Assembly (NCBI RefSeq): GCF_000967495.1 | Contig: NZ_JXXU01000043.1 | Location: forward strand, 1-64,000 | Origin: Vibrio neptunius | GTDB lineage: Bacteria; Pseudomonadota; Gammaproteobacteria; Enterobacterales; Vibrionaceae | Reading direction: 5' to 3' | Length of the DNA: 64,000 bases | Shown here: positions 1 to 8,168 of the stretch, one piece after another | Numbering within the stretch: the stretch's first letter is position 1 | Layout: every line of letters begins with the position of its first letter | Program-made: the position numbers and the translations under genes | The notes under the pieces: generated by a model | Told to the model about the DNA's origin: nothing | The model's input: the letters and a program-made list of their open reading frames with translations, nothing else | Database searches by the model: none

Positions 1-656
1 AAAATATGCTCTCTATCGGCTACACCACCACCGTGAGCATGAAACTGGATGGGCCCAAGATAGGACGCGTTCTGATACGTGCTTATCAGCTCAGGAGTGG
101 CATCATTACTGTCGACAATCACCATGGTATGAGAGGTTTCACTGTGTTCAAAGTAAAACCACATGCCGTGTTCGGCTAAAAGACGCTGAACAAAATGGTG
201 GTCACTTTCACGGTATTGGAGCACGTAGTCTTTGTTCTGATAGTGAGCCGTCAGTTCCAAGCGGTAATCGTGCATCCCCGCGTCATCAAAAACATGGCGA
301 ATAATATCTGGCGCAGTTTTATTTTGAAAAATCCGGCAATCTTGGCGCTGGGTTAAAAACCACAGCTGCGGTACTAGGGTAATCTGATAGCGAGAGTAAC
401 GCCGACCCGTGCCTAAGTAGAAGAGTTGAGAAATGCTACCGTGAAAATGACGAGCTGTCGCGGTACCTTGACCGAAGAGACTCAGCACACCGTTTTTTCT
501 ACTCAGTGCATCAAAGGTCATCTCCTTACTCTCTGATAACACCGTCAAATTGATTTCAAACCAGGTAGACAGGGCTTCCTGAGCACAAAAACTTTCTACT
601 TTGAACCTTTCTACAACATCGGAGACCTCAAAGGTAAACTCAATATCATTCGCCAT
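1..656 (-). CDS. vgrG: Type VI secretion spike protein VgrG, N-terminal part (runs off window)
   Basis: Read leftward from an ATG at 656, this frame is open to the window edge (about 218 codons). The protein begins MANDIEFTFEVSD and continues with the pattern of the VgrG/gp27-like N-terminal domain: a segment FHGSISQLFYLG, then YQITLVPQLWFLTQRQDCRI, followed by IIRHVFDDAG and a stretch around YRESDHHFVQRLLAEHGMWF. These are hallmark stretches of VgrG (the Q-RESD-F-RL-EEG-YF region). VgrG trimers cap the Hcp tube of the type VI secretion system and carry effectors to target cells. The C-terminal needle and any effector extension lie outside the window. No strong Shine-Dalgarno sequence is visible before the ATG; a weak AAGAGTG precedes it. 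No other T6SS gene is in view. Confidence 0.88.
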   Translation of the reverse strand, partial: MANDIEFTFEVSDVVERFKVESFCAQEALSTWFEINLTVLSESKEMTFDALSRKNGVLSLFGQGTATARHFHGSISQLFYLGTGRRYSRYQITLVPQLWFLTQRQDCRIFQNKTAPDIIRHVFDDAGMHDYRLELTAHYQNKDYVLQYRESDHHFVQRLLAEHGMWFYFEHSETSHTMVIVDSNDATPELISTYQNASYLGPIQFHAHGGGVADREHI

Positions 657-922
657 ACAGTTTCACTCTTGTGAAGATAAGTTATCATCTGCAACAAAAC
701 TACATGCATCTCAGTTGAATGAACTGTACCAAGCTATTTAGATAACGCCACCTTGCAAAAGTAAGGTGCAAGCCGATAGTGGGGCTGAGGAATACACTAA
801 ATGGGTAACGTTAGTGCCTAAAATGGTGGGTGATAAGGCGGTTTGGTTAGTGAAATGTACGGATCTTGTCTTTGGGTGACAAAATGGCTTTTGCGGTGCA
901 GTTTACATTGTTTAATACCTAA

Positions 923-1120
923 TACTCAGATTATCAGCTGCTTTTTTGGGCCGATGTCGTATTTTTGCCCATGCTAAATACTGACTTTTTCATCTATGGG
1001 GAAGTGCTGTCTGTACCTCAAGTGATCGCCAGTGCTTTGTTTCTGATTGGCATCAGTTTGATTGTCACACCTAAATCACAGGTTCGTTTAGCTGTCAGTA
1101 CATATGCTAAGTCATTGTGA
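923..1120 (+). pseudogene. Remnant of an EamA/DMT-family transporter (C-terminal end only)
   Basis: An open stretch without a start codon runs from a stop at 920-922 to TGA at 1118-1120. Its second half reads FFIYGEVLSVPQVIASALF followed by LIGISLIVTPKSQ, which is the typical last-helix pattern of EamA (drug/metabolite) transporters, a GE(x)LS..Q..G..LI.GI motif. The rest of the transporter is absent upstream: 657-920 holds only short closed frames. I therefore read it as a leftover of a deletion next to the T6SS gene. The match is by eye only and covers about 35 residues. Confidence 0.5.
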
Positions 1121-1221
1121 AGAAGCCTGTTTAATGACTAAGTAGACTGTGGTTTTATTTCAGCTGTTGCCGACAGGACAGATTAACAGTCTACTTCTGT
1201 TGAGGCCTGTGTTAGCATTTG

Positions 1222-1237
1222 CGTGATGAATCTCACA
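1222..1237 (+). promoter_or_regulatory. CRP-like site upstream of the BCCT carrier gene
   Basis: The sequence CGTGATGAATCTCACA matches the CRP consensus TGTGA-N6-TCACA at nine of ten conserved positions and lies about 75 bp before the BCCT start. This suggests cAMP-CRP control of the carrier. Binding is inferred from sequence only. Confidence 0.45.
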
Positions 1238-1309
1238 AATAAATGACAAAATTGTGAGAGCGATACATGCTGTTTGCTCGCATTCAGCCTCAATATAAGT
1301 GAATTTTAC

Positions 1310-2905
1310 ATGTCTAATATGACTCAGGCAGTCGACCGAGCAGAAACCTGTCTCCTTGATTGCACTGACCGTCCGGCTACTTCCCCCTCACTCAACTTTG
1401 TTCAAAAACTTCAACTTAACAACCCAGTTTTCTGGTTGAGTGGAAGTTTTCTGATTGGTTTCGTGATGCTGGCAATACTTGATACATCTTTGTTGTCAAA
1501 GTGGGTAAACGGTGGCTTTTCTTACGCGATTGAGTACTTTGGTGCTTATTGGCAGGTTCTGTTATTACTCAATTTTGTGATTGGCCTTTATCTGGCGATA
1601 TCGCGCACCGGGTGTGTGCGTTTAGGTGGTTTATCGACACCGGATCTCGATTGTTTTAAATGGCTATCTATTATCCTATGTACTCTGCTCGCGGGTGGTG
1701 GTGTATTTTGGGCTGCCGCTGAGCCGATTGCACATTTTGTAACGGCCCCTCCTTATTTCGGTCAAGCGTCACCTAAATCCGCTGCACTCAATGCTTTATC
1801 ACAATCGTTTATGCACTGGGGATTTTTAGCTTGGGCCATACTGGGCTGTTTATCATCCGTGGTGTTAATGCACTTCCACTATGACAAAGGTTTACCTCTG
1901 AAGCCCCGTACACTGGTTTATCCGATTTTTGGCGATAAGGCGATTCACGGTTGGATCGGTGATTTGGTCGATGCGTGCTGCATCATTGCTGTCGCCGCAG
2001 GCACAGTCGGGCCGATCGGGTTTTTAGGTCTGCAAATTAGCTATGCGTTGAATGCGCTGTTTGCCATTCCCGATACGTTTGTGACACAAACAATGGTCGT
2101 CTTGTTGGCGATGGTTACCTATACGCTATCTGCATTGAGTGGTGTCAGTAAGGGTATTCAACTCATCAGTCGGTATAACATTATCCTGTCAGCAGCTCTA
2201 ATTGGTTTTATTCTGGTGTTCGGCCCTACCAGCTTTATTGTCGACGGCTATCTTCAAGGCGTAGGTCGCTTGGTCGATAATTTCGTTCCTATGGCATTAT
2301 ATCGTGGTGATGCAGGGTGGCTTAGCTGGTGGACCGTGTTCTTTTGGGGATGGTTTATTGGCTACGGCCCGATGATGGCGATTTTTATCGCGAGAATTTC
2401 CCGAGGAAGAACAATTCGACAGTTGATTCTATCTGTCAGTATCGCAGCGCCTTTGATTACTTGTTTTTGGTTCAGTATTGTCGGGGGCAGTGGGTTAGCT
2501 TTTGAACTCAGTCATCCGGGTTCTATCTCTGCCGCTTTTGAAGGGTTCAATTTGCCCGCTGTTCTTCTTGCGATTACAAGTCAGCTGCCTTATCCAACCG
2601 TTATTGCTGTCCTCTTTCTGATCCTGACAACGACTTTTATTGTTACCACTGGCGACTCAATGACCTATACGATTAGCTCAGTGATAAGCGGAGAAGAAAA
2701 CCCCAATAAAGTGATGCGCAGTTTTTGGGGGGTAATGATGAGTATGGTTGCTATTGCTCTTATCGCATTGGGTGATGGTGGTATTTCTTCATTGCAGTCG
2801 TTTATTGTGATTACTGCGGTACCAGTATCATTTGTTCTGCTACCTGCTTTGTGGCAGGGACCAAAAGTGGCGCATAAAATGGCGGTAGAACAAGGTTTGG
2901 CATAA
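1310..2905 (+). CDS. BCCT-family betaine/choline/carnitine-type transporter
   Basis: A 531-residue polytopic inner-membrane protein (543 if the TTG at 1274 is used; I prefer ATG at 1310, which has AAGTGA just upstream; a third option is ATG 1319). It has about twelve hydrophobic segments and the BCCT signature: WTVFFWGWFIGYGPMMAIFI followed by ARISRGRTIR, where the tryptophan-rich helix forms the substrate box and the SRGRT loop is diagnostic. FWAAAEPIAHF earlier is also typical. Members use sodium or proton gradients to import quaternary ammonium compounds, mostly as osmoprotectants. The exact substrate cannot be read. The C-terminal tail is short, lacking the long regulatory extension seen in BetP-type osmosensing carriers. 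A CRP-like site precedes it and a clear terminator follows, so it is probably monocistronic. Confidence 0.9.
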   Translation: MSNMTQAVDRAETCLLDCTDRPATSPSLNFVQKLQLNNPVFWLSGSFLIGFVMLAILDTSLLSKWVNGGFSYAIEYFGAYWQVLLLLNFVIGLYLAISRTGCVRLGGLSTPDLDCFKWLSIILCTLLAGGGVFWAAAEPIAHFVTAPPYFGQASPKSAALNALSQSFMHWGFLAWAILGCLSSVVLMHFHYDKGLPLKPRTLVYPIFGDKAIHGWIGDLVDACCIIAVAAGTVGPIGFLGLQISYALNALFAIPDTFVTQTMVVLLAMVTYTLSALSGVSKGIQLISRYNIILSAALIGFILVFGPTSFIVDGYLQGVGRLVDNFVPMALYRGDAGWLSWWTVFFWGWFIGYGPMMAIFIARISRGRTIRQLILSVSIAAPLITCFWFSIVGGSGLAFELSHPGSISAAFEGFNLPAVLLAITSQLPYPTVIAVLFLILTTTFIVTTGDSMTYTISSVISGEENPNKVMRSFWGVMMSMVAIALIALGDGGISSLQSFIVITAVPVSFVLLPALWQGPKVAHKMAVEQGLA

Positions 2906-2925
2906 TTTTAAATGCCAGATAAGAG

Positions 2926-2954
2926 ACCGAGCCAGTTCACAGGCTCGGTTTTTT
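2926..2954 (+). terminator. Rho-independent terminator after the BCCT gene
   Basis: ACCGAGCC (2926-2933) pairs perfectly with GGCTCGGT (2942-2949) and is followed by a run of six T residues. It lies 20 bp after the stop codon. Confidence 0.9.
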
Positions 2955-3459
2955 ATTGCTCGCATTAAGTCGGTTGAGCTGGTGGTTACCGATGGCGGTA
3001 TGTTGCGTAACATTTGACTGACGGATTAGAGCATTGATGCCAACCGTAAAAAGTCAGCAAAAAATCTAAGCATCTCTTTTCCATAATGTTTGTGTGGCTA
3101 TTGTTGGCTCTAACCACATTGCAATTGCATATTGCGATTTTTTTTGCAATGTGCAACTTACAATATGCACTTAATGGATATTCTCCTCTCTTTTCGCTTA
3201 AATCTCATCGCTGTTAGCGCTTTCCCACTTGGCATGTAAATTGTAAAGATTTTGTTAATATTGAGTTACCTATCGGGTGGTGGGGCTTTTAAGCAGAGGC
3301 TCTTGAGAGCAAGCCTTAATAACAAATGCTTTTGATAATAATCTGTTAACGAGTCTTTACCTGTTGTCTTGATGGAGCAAAATCAGTTCAGAACACACGA
3401 TGTCCGCGGCATAAAAATGAATATGTTGTCTTAGGACACAACCGTGAAGGGAGCCATAA
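2955..3459. other. 505-bp intergenic region before the BLUF gene
   Basis: I see no gene here. The stretch 3118-3171 is rich in repeated and inverted TTGCAAT/ATTGC/GCAAT/TGCAC words around a run of eight T residues, which could be a protein-binding region or an untranslated leader of the BLUF-chemoreceptor unit. No promoter stands out clearly. Confidence 0.4.
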
Positions 3460-3885
3460 ATGGAAATGATTGAACTCGTGTATGTCAGTAAAGCGGTTCA
3501 ACGGCTTGAGCAAGAGCAATTGGAACAGATTCTGTCCAAGGCACGCAAAAATAACACCAACAACGACATTACCGGCCTTCTGTTGTACGACGGCTACGGC
3601 ACCTTTATTCAAGTATTAGAAGGGCCTGAAGACAGCGTCGAATCCCTGTTTCTTAAAATAAAGAAAGACACTCGACACACCAACATTAACCGTATTGGTT
3701 TTCATCACATAGAGTCTCGCAGTTTCCCTGATTGGAAAATGGGTTTTAAAGTGCTTGATCAGCATCTTGAGTCATCATTTCCCGGCTTTAGTGACTTTAT
3801 GGCTCACAAAGGCGATCTCAATTATCTGCTGGAGCACAAAAGCTTTGCCATGCGAATGATCAAGCATTTCGTTAAAAAGGATTGA
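3460..3885 (+). CDS. BLUF-domain blue-light photoreceptor
   Basis: A 141-residue soluble protein consisting of one BLUF (FAD-binding blue-light sensor) domain and a short C-terminal helical tail. The photochemical residues of the family line up: Tyr8 in LVYVS, an Asn in RKNNTNND (residues 31-35), Gln51 in FIQVLEG, and Trp92/Met94 in FPDWKMGF. The motif ITGLLLYDG is also characteristic. BLUF proteins sense blue light through a flavin hydrogen-bond switch and pass the signal to a partner. GGGAG lies just before the ATG. The chemoreceptor gene starts 13 bp after the stop, so the two form one transcription unit and the receptor is the obvious candidate partner. There is no EAL, GGDEF or other output domain. 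Confidence 0.93.
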   Translation: MEMIELVYVSKAVQRLEQEQLEQILSKARKNNTNNDITGLLLYDGYGTFIQVLEGPEDSVESLFLKIKKDTRHTNINRIGFHHIESRSFPDWKMGFKVLDQHLESSFPGFSDFMAHKGDLNYLLEHKSFAMRMIKHFVKKD

Positions 3886-3898
3886 AGGGAGAACAGGC

Positions 3899-5590
3899 AT
3901 GTTATCAAGACTAACCATTGCCCAAAAAGTGTATTTGCTCGGCTGTAGCCAATTGCTTGCCATGTTAATCATGGGCGGGTTTGCCCTGAATCAAATGAAC
4001 AAAATTGGTAGAGAGCTAACTGATATCGCGGAAGAAGACATCCCGTTGACCAAAATGTTGACCTTGGTAACAGAGCATCAGCTGGAACAAGCGATTCTAT
4101 TCGAGAGAGCTCTCATTAAGGCGATCCGTGTTGAGCAAGGTATGGCCCAGAAGAGCCTATTCGAAGAGGCCAAGAAAAAGGTTCATGACCTGACGGTCAA
4201 AACCGAAAAAGAGCTCTACGACGTTGAATCCTTCATAGAGAAAGCGATTCCGTTATTGCACTCAATTGAGGCAAAAGAAAAATTCAAGAATCTTCTTGGC
4301 AAGCTGAAAGCTGTTGAGAAGTCTTACAGCTCGCTCGTTGGTGAAGTTGACAAAACAATGGACTATGGCAGCAATGGTGATATTGAGGAGATGCTCAAGT
4401 TTTCAAAGAAAGTTGAAGCTCACGAAGATGAAATCGATAAAGCGTTGATTGCGATTCTCGATGAGGTACAAAACTTTACTCTCGCCAGTGCTCTACAAGC
4501 TGAACAGGATGAGAAATACGCGATAAAGTGGATGACGGTCATTGCTTTTGCCTCAATTGTGCTGGGCATCATTATGCCTTTCCTAATCACTCGTGCTATT
4601 CGGACGCCGATATTGAATCTCATCGACAGGCTCAAGCAAGTGGCGGAAGGTGACGGAGACTTAACCATTCGATTGGATGACTCTTCCCGAGATGAAACGG
4701 GTACCGTAGCGAACGCGTTTAATACGTTCTTGGGTGTGTTGATGGGGACCATTACTCAAATCAATGCTAAGGCGGAAGAGCTCGGACAGTCTTCTGAAGT
4801 GGCGGTTTCTGCCATGCAGCGTACTTTGCAGAATGTAGAAAAGCAGCGTTGTGATATTGAGCAAGTGGCGACGGCGATTAACCAAATGAATGCGACGACA
4901 CAGGAAGTAGCAAACAGTACCGCAAACGCCTCTTCAGTGACTGATGCAGTGAGAAAGCACGTGATGGAAGGGCAGAAAGAAGCCCTCGCGACTCAAGAAG
5001 TTATCCAAGAACTAGCCAATGAGGTTACCACCTCATCCGGGGTGATTGAAAACCTTGTGTCTGAAACCAATAATATCGGGCAAGTATTGGAATCTATCCA
5101 AGGTATCGCTGAACAAACTAACTTGCTGGCGTTGAATGCGGCTATCGAAGCAGCACGCGCTGGGGAAACAGGACGCGGTTTCGCGGTGGTTGCAGACGAG
5201 GTTCGTTCGCTCGCTCAGCGCACTCAGGAAGCAACAGTAGATATTCAAAAACTGGTCGACACACTGCAGTCGGAAGCGAAAAACGCGGTGTCGAGTATGA
5301 AGAAAGGCACAGATACCGCCAAACTCTGTTTGGAGAAGAGTTCTGAGTCTGCCAACACCTTCTCTATGGCTGCTGAGTCGGTCAATGAGATAGCGGGCTT
5401 AAACTTGCAAATTGCGGCAGCTGCAGAGCAGCAGTCCACCGTGGCTCAAGATTTGGATAATAATCTAACTAATATCAAGAGCTTGGCTGAAGAAACCGCG
5501 GACGAAACGAAGAGCACAGCGGTAGCCAGTGAAACGATCGCCAAAAACGTGATTGACCTGCATAAGAACCTCAACAAGTTTCAAGTGTAA
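3899..5590 (+). CDS. Methyl-accepting chemotaxis protein, paired with BLUF sensor
   Basis: A 563-residue chemoreceptor. The first transmembrane helix is at about residues 9-32, a predicted four-helix-bundle periplasmic region follows (33-208), and the second helix is at about 211-231. A HAMP domain (about 232-285) precedes the long cytoplasmic coiled coil. The signalling tip is complete, with EQTNLLALNAAIEAARAGE followed by GRGFAVVADEVRSLAQRT, the site that binds CheA and CheW. Such receptors control flagellar rotation. The gene follows the BLUF gene at 13 bp with a GGGAGA ribosome-binding site. No C-terminal CheR-tethering pentapeptide is evident (ends NLNKFQV). A light input through the upstream protein is inference; the periplasmic domain could instead bind its own ligand. 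Confidence 0.92.
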   Translation: MLSRLTIAQKVYLLGCSQLLAMLIMGGFALNQMNKIGRELTDIAEEDIPLTKMLTLVTEHQLEQAILFERALIKAIRVEQGMAQKSLFEEAKKKVHDLTVKTEKELYDVESFIEKAIPLLHSIEAKEKFKNLLGKLKAVEKSYSSLVGEVDKTMDYGSNGDIEEMLKFSKKVEAHEDEIDKALIAILDEVQNFTLASALQAEQDEKYAIKWMTVIAFASIVLGIIMPFLITRAIRTPILNLIDRLKQVAEGDGDLTIRLDDSSRDETGTVANAFNTFLGVLMGTITQINAKAEELGQSSEVAVSAMQRTLQNVEKQRCDIEQVATAINQMNATTQEVANSTANASSVTDAVRKHVMEGQKEALATQEVIQELANEVTTSSGVIENLVSETNNIGQVLESIQGIAEQTNLLALNAAIEAARAGETGRGFAVVADEVRSLAQRTQEATVDIQKLVDTLQSEAKNAVSSMKKGTDTAKLCLEKSSESANTFSMAAESVNEIAGLNLQIAAAAEQQSTVAQDLDNNLTNIKSLAEETADETKSTAVASETIAKNVIDLHKNLNKFQV

Positions 5591-5610
5591 ATACTGTTTA
5601 GAGATTCGGG

Positions 5611-5637
5611 AAAGGCCAGACTGATACTCTGGCCTTT
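5611..5637. terminator. Bidirectional terminator between the chemoreceptor gene and msrA
   Basis: AAAGGCCAGA (5611-5620) and TCTGGCCTTT (5628-5637) form a perfect 10-bp stem with a 7-nt loop and A/T flanks on both sides. It serves the two convergent genes. Confidence 0.85.
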
Positions 5638-5641
5638 TCCG

Positions 5642-6118
5642 TTATTTGTGCCTGTATTTATGCAGTAGGTCTAAAGGGATATGGCAGTAATCGTGTGGAT
5701 TACGAGTCAAACGATCTTGATGCTCATCATCACTTGTTACGTAATTGGTAAGTGGCAGAATTTCGACCACAATCCGATCACGGTCTGGTCGAGCATCAAT
5801 GAATGCTTTGGCATCACTTAAATGTTGTGGATTTTGGCTGTAAACACCAGTGCGATATTTTTTACCGACATCTTCGCCCTGTTTGTTGAGGCTATAGGGG
5901 TCGATTATTTCAAAGAAGTAGCCCATCAGCTCCTCAACGGACACTTTTTCTGGATTAAACTGAGTGCGGACACATTCCGCGTAACCGTCGTACTCTCCTT
6001 TGGTATCTTGATTGGTACCGTTAGCTCTGCCAGCTTCGGTCATTGATACCCCAGTCAGGTGCTTCATAAACTCTTGCACACCCCATAAACAGCCACCGGC
6101 AAAATAGATTTCTTCCAT
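5642..6118 (-). CDS. msrA: Peptide methionine sulfoxide reductase MsrA
   Basis: A 158-residue protein starting MEEIYFAGGCLWGVQEFM. The catalytic cysteine is Cys10 in the GGC(L/F)WG motif, with Leu where Phe is usual. Later stretches (YDGYAECVRTQFNPEKVSVE, FFEIIDPYSLNKQGEDVGKK, YRTGVYS, and the C-terminal EHQDRLTRNPHDYCHIP) match the family in order. MsrA reduces the S epimer of methionine sulfoxide in proteins, using thioredoxin. The length is that of the short MsrA class, without the N-terminal extension of E. coli MsrA and without a fused MsrB. The nearest upstream gene (qnr-like) is divergent. Confidence 0.93.
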   Translation of the reverse strand: MEEIYFAGGCLWGVQEFMKHLTGVSMTEAGRANGTNQDTKGEYDGYAECVRTQFNPEKVSVEELMGYFFEIIDPYSLNKQGEDVGKKYRTGVYSQNPQHLSDAKAFIDARPDRDRIVVEILPLTNYVTSDDEHQDRLTRNPHDYCHIPLDLLHKYRHK

Positions 6119-6402
6119 TACATGATCTCTCGAGATTAACTGCCACTTAATTAGAGCAAAACAGCGCCTATAGCTCTATCTCTTTTTACTTTTTATCACT
6201 CTCGCTTGAGCATTGATTTAACGGTTTAAACTTTTTTCTGCATACCTGCCTTTGAAATTTTAAAAATCATAGCCTTAAAATGATGATTTGGTGCCTTAAA
6301 TTGGCGATTTTGGGGTGTTTTAAGTTGTTGATATCAAAGGGTTTGTTTTTATGGAAAAACAAGGGCTTAGAGTGCTAGTCTTGCGGCAACTAAGGAGAAC
6401 AC

Positions 6403-7056
6403 ATGTCTATAAAGAATCATATTTATCATCAGCAGGACTTTTCGCACCAAGACTTACAGCAGCATGTATATGAGGGTTGCCAGTTTATCAATTGCTGCTT
6501 TGACCGTTCAGACTTGCGTGATGCTAAGTTTATCAATTGTAAGTTCATTGAAGCACAAGCACTGGAAGGATGCAGCTTTCAATATGCTAACCTCAAGGAT
6601 GCCAGCTTTGAAAACTGTATGTTAGCTATGAACCAGTTCGTCGGGGCGGAGTGTTTTGGTATTGAGTTTAGGCACTGTGATTTAAAAGGGGCGAACTTTC
6701 AACGGGCTAATTTTGTTAATCGCATCAGTCACTCGGCCTACTTTTGTTCAGCCTACATTACCGGCTGTAACCTGACTTACGCTAACTTTGAGCGTACCTT
6801 GTTAGAAAAGTGCGAGTTATTTGAAAACCGTTGGAGGGGAGCCAATCTTTTCGGCGCAAGTATGCAGGGGGCAGATTTGTCGCGAGGTGAGTTCAGTAAG
6901 GAGCAGTGGGGCACATTCAACCTAGAGAACGCAGACCTAACTCATGTTGATTTAGAGGGGCTAGACATGCGCCGTGTCTCGCTCCATGGTGTGAAGATCT
7001 GTGACTGGCAGCAAGAACAACTGCTGTCGCCGTTTGGTTTGATAGTCCTTGGTTAA
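6403..7056 (+). CDS. qnr: Qnr-family pentapeptide-repeat protein (gyrase-protecting)
   Basis: A 217-residue protein built of pentapeptide repeats of the A(D/N)LXX type. Its length (Qnr proteins are about 214-218) and collinear segments (FSHQDL near the start, NCKFIEAQALEGCSF, DLKGANFQRANF, YFCSAYITGCNLTYANFER, LEKCELFENRW, DLSRGEFS) match QnrA/QnrS/QnrVC proteins throughout, including the two places where loops interrupt the helix. Qnr dimers bind DNA gyrase and topoisomerase IV and reduce quinolone inhibition; chromosomal qnr genes of Vibrionaceae are the accepted reservoir of plasmid alleles. A good AAGGAG site precedes the ATG. No integron attC site or transposon flanks it, so it looks intrinsic. 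I saw no convincing LexA box upstream. Confidence 0.9.
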   Translation: MSIKNHIYHQQDFSHQDLQQHVYEGCQFINCCFDRSDLRDAKFINCKFIEAQALEGCSFQYANLKDASFENCMLAMNQFVGAECFGIEFRHCDLKGANFQRANFVNRISHSAYFCSAYITGCNLTYANFERTLLEKCELFENRWRGANLFGASMQGADLSRGEFSKEQWGTFNLENADLTHVDLEGLDMRRVSLHGVKICDWQQEQLLSPFGLIVLG

Positions 7057-7067
7057 AAATGGCAACT

Positions 7068-7160
7068 TTAAAACAGTACCCAACGAATTGACATTGAAAT
7101 AACGGCGAGTGAAAAGACACTCGCCAACCAGATTAAGACAAACCATCCTAACTGCTTCAT
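7068..7160 (-). CDS. Small membrane subunit of cytochrome bd oxidase (DUF2474 / CydX-like)
   Basis: A 30-codon gene whose ATG overlaps the cydB stop codon (TGATG, sharing the A at 7160). The peptide starts MKQLGWFVLIWLASVF, continues as a single hydrophobic helix and ends ...SIRWVLF. This is the pattern of DUF2474, the tiny single-span proteins encoded after cydB of the CioAB class. By analogy with CydX of E. coli, it probably packs against CydA and stabilises the haem site. Translational coupling with cydB is strong evidence that it is real. It ends 11 bp from the stop of the convergent qnr-like gene. Confidence 0.8.
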   Translation of the reverse strand: MKQLGWFVLIWLASVFSLAVISMSIRWVLF

Positions 7161-8158
7161 CAGTGATACCCTTCACCGTGTTTGAGCTTTCCTCTGAATA
7201 CCCAGTAAGAATAAGCGCTGTAGGCGATGATCATGGGCAGCAAAATAGCGGCTCCAGCTAATAAGAATGCTAAGCTGGAATCTGGCCCAGCGACCTCGTG
7301 ATACGTGAGGGCAAAAGGGACCAAGTAGGGATAGGTGCTGACACCAAAACCGAGTGCTGAGATAACAAATAGCCCAATTCCGCAAAGGTAAGCCTTGAGG
7401 GCTTTGTGTTGCAACAAAGCGGAAAAAAGTGCCCAGATACACATCGCAGCAGTGATTGGAATGACTAGGAAAAGCAGGGTGTTAGGGAAGCTGAACCAAC
7501 GTTCAAATACCAATCCATTACTCAGAGGTAACCATATGCTGACGATGGTGATGCAGCAAACTAATGCCAGCCCCCATCGCTTCGCGATCGTGTAGTATCG
7601 GCTAATAAGGTCATCAGGTAATTTCATTATCAACCAGCAAGCCCCTAAAAGTACATATGCACACACCAAAGCCAGGGCACAGAAGAGGCTGAAGGGACTT
7701 AACCAGTCAAACCAACCACCCGCATAGGAACGTCCTTCAACATCGATCCCTTGGAGAAGGGCGCCGAGCATAATGCCTTGCATCGCTGTTGCCAGTAATG
7801 AACCTATAAAGAACGCGCCGTCCCACAGGAATTTGCCTCGTTTGGTTCTAAAGCGGTATTCAAACGAAACCCCTCGTAGTATCAGGCCCAACAGCATGAG
7901 GATCAGCGGCGCATAAAGTGCTGGCATGACGACGGCATAAGCTAGAGGGAACACGGCGAACAATCCGCCGCCCCCTAAAACTAGCCATGTCTCGTTGCCA
8001 TCCCAGACAGGCGCAATGCTGTTCATCATGAGATCCCGTTCGTTTTCACTGTGAGCGCTGGGGTAGAGAATACCAATTCCCAGATCAAACCCATCCAAAA
8101 TCACATAGATGAGGACAGCTAACCCGATTAGTCCATACCATATTAGTGCGTAATCCAT
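7160..8158 (-). CDS. cydB: Cytochrome bd-type quinol oxidase subunit II
   Basis: A 332-residue polytopic protein with about eight hydrophobic helices. Family stretches are clear: GLIGLAVLIYVILDGFDLGI near the N-terminus, MMNSIAPVWDGNETWLVLGG, and the HEVAGPDSSLAFLLAG region near the end. Subunit II pairs with CydA to form the quinol oxidase that reduces oxygen to water without proton pumping. The gene lies 10 bp after cydA and overlaps the DUF2474 gene. Length and sequence fit the CioB (cyanide-insensitive) branch rather than the longer E. coli CydB. Confidence 0.93.
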   Translation of the reverse strand: MDYALIWYGLIGLAVLIYVILDGFDLGIGILYPSAHSENERDLMMNSIAPVWDGNETWLVLGGGGLFAVFPLAYAVVMPALYAPLILMLLGLILRGVSFEYRFRTKRGKFLWDGAFFIGSLLATAMQGIMLGALLQGIDVEGRSYAGGWFDWLSPFSLFCALALVCAYVLLGACWLIMKLPDDLISRYYTIAKRWGLALVCCITIVSIWLPLSNGLVFERWFSFPNTLLFLVIPITAAMCIWALFSALLQHKALKAYLCGIGLFVISALGFGVSTYPYLVPFALTYHEVAGPDSSLAFLLAGAAILLPMIIAYSAYSYWVFRGKLKHGEGYH

Positions 8159-8168
8159 AGCGCCTTCC

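Noticed and set aside
740..770. Short CACCTT/AAGGTG stem near 742-762 as terminator
   Set aside because: Stem of six pairs without a T run; likely chance.
657..922. 45-codon frame ending at 880 as a gene or part of the EamA remnant
   Set aside because: No start, no ribosome-binding site and no family resemblance.
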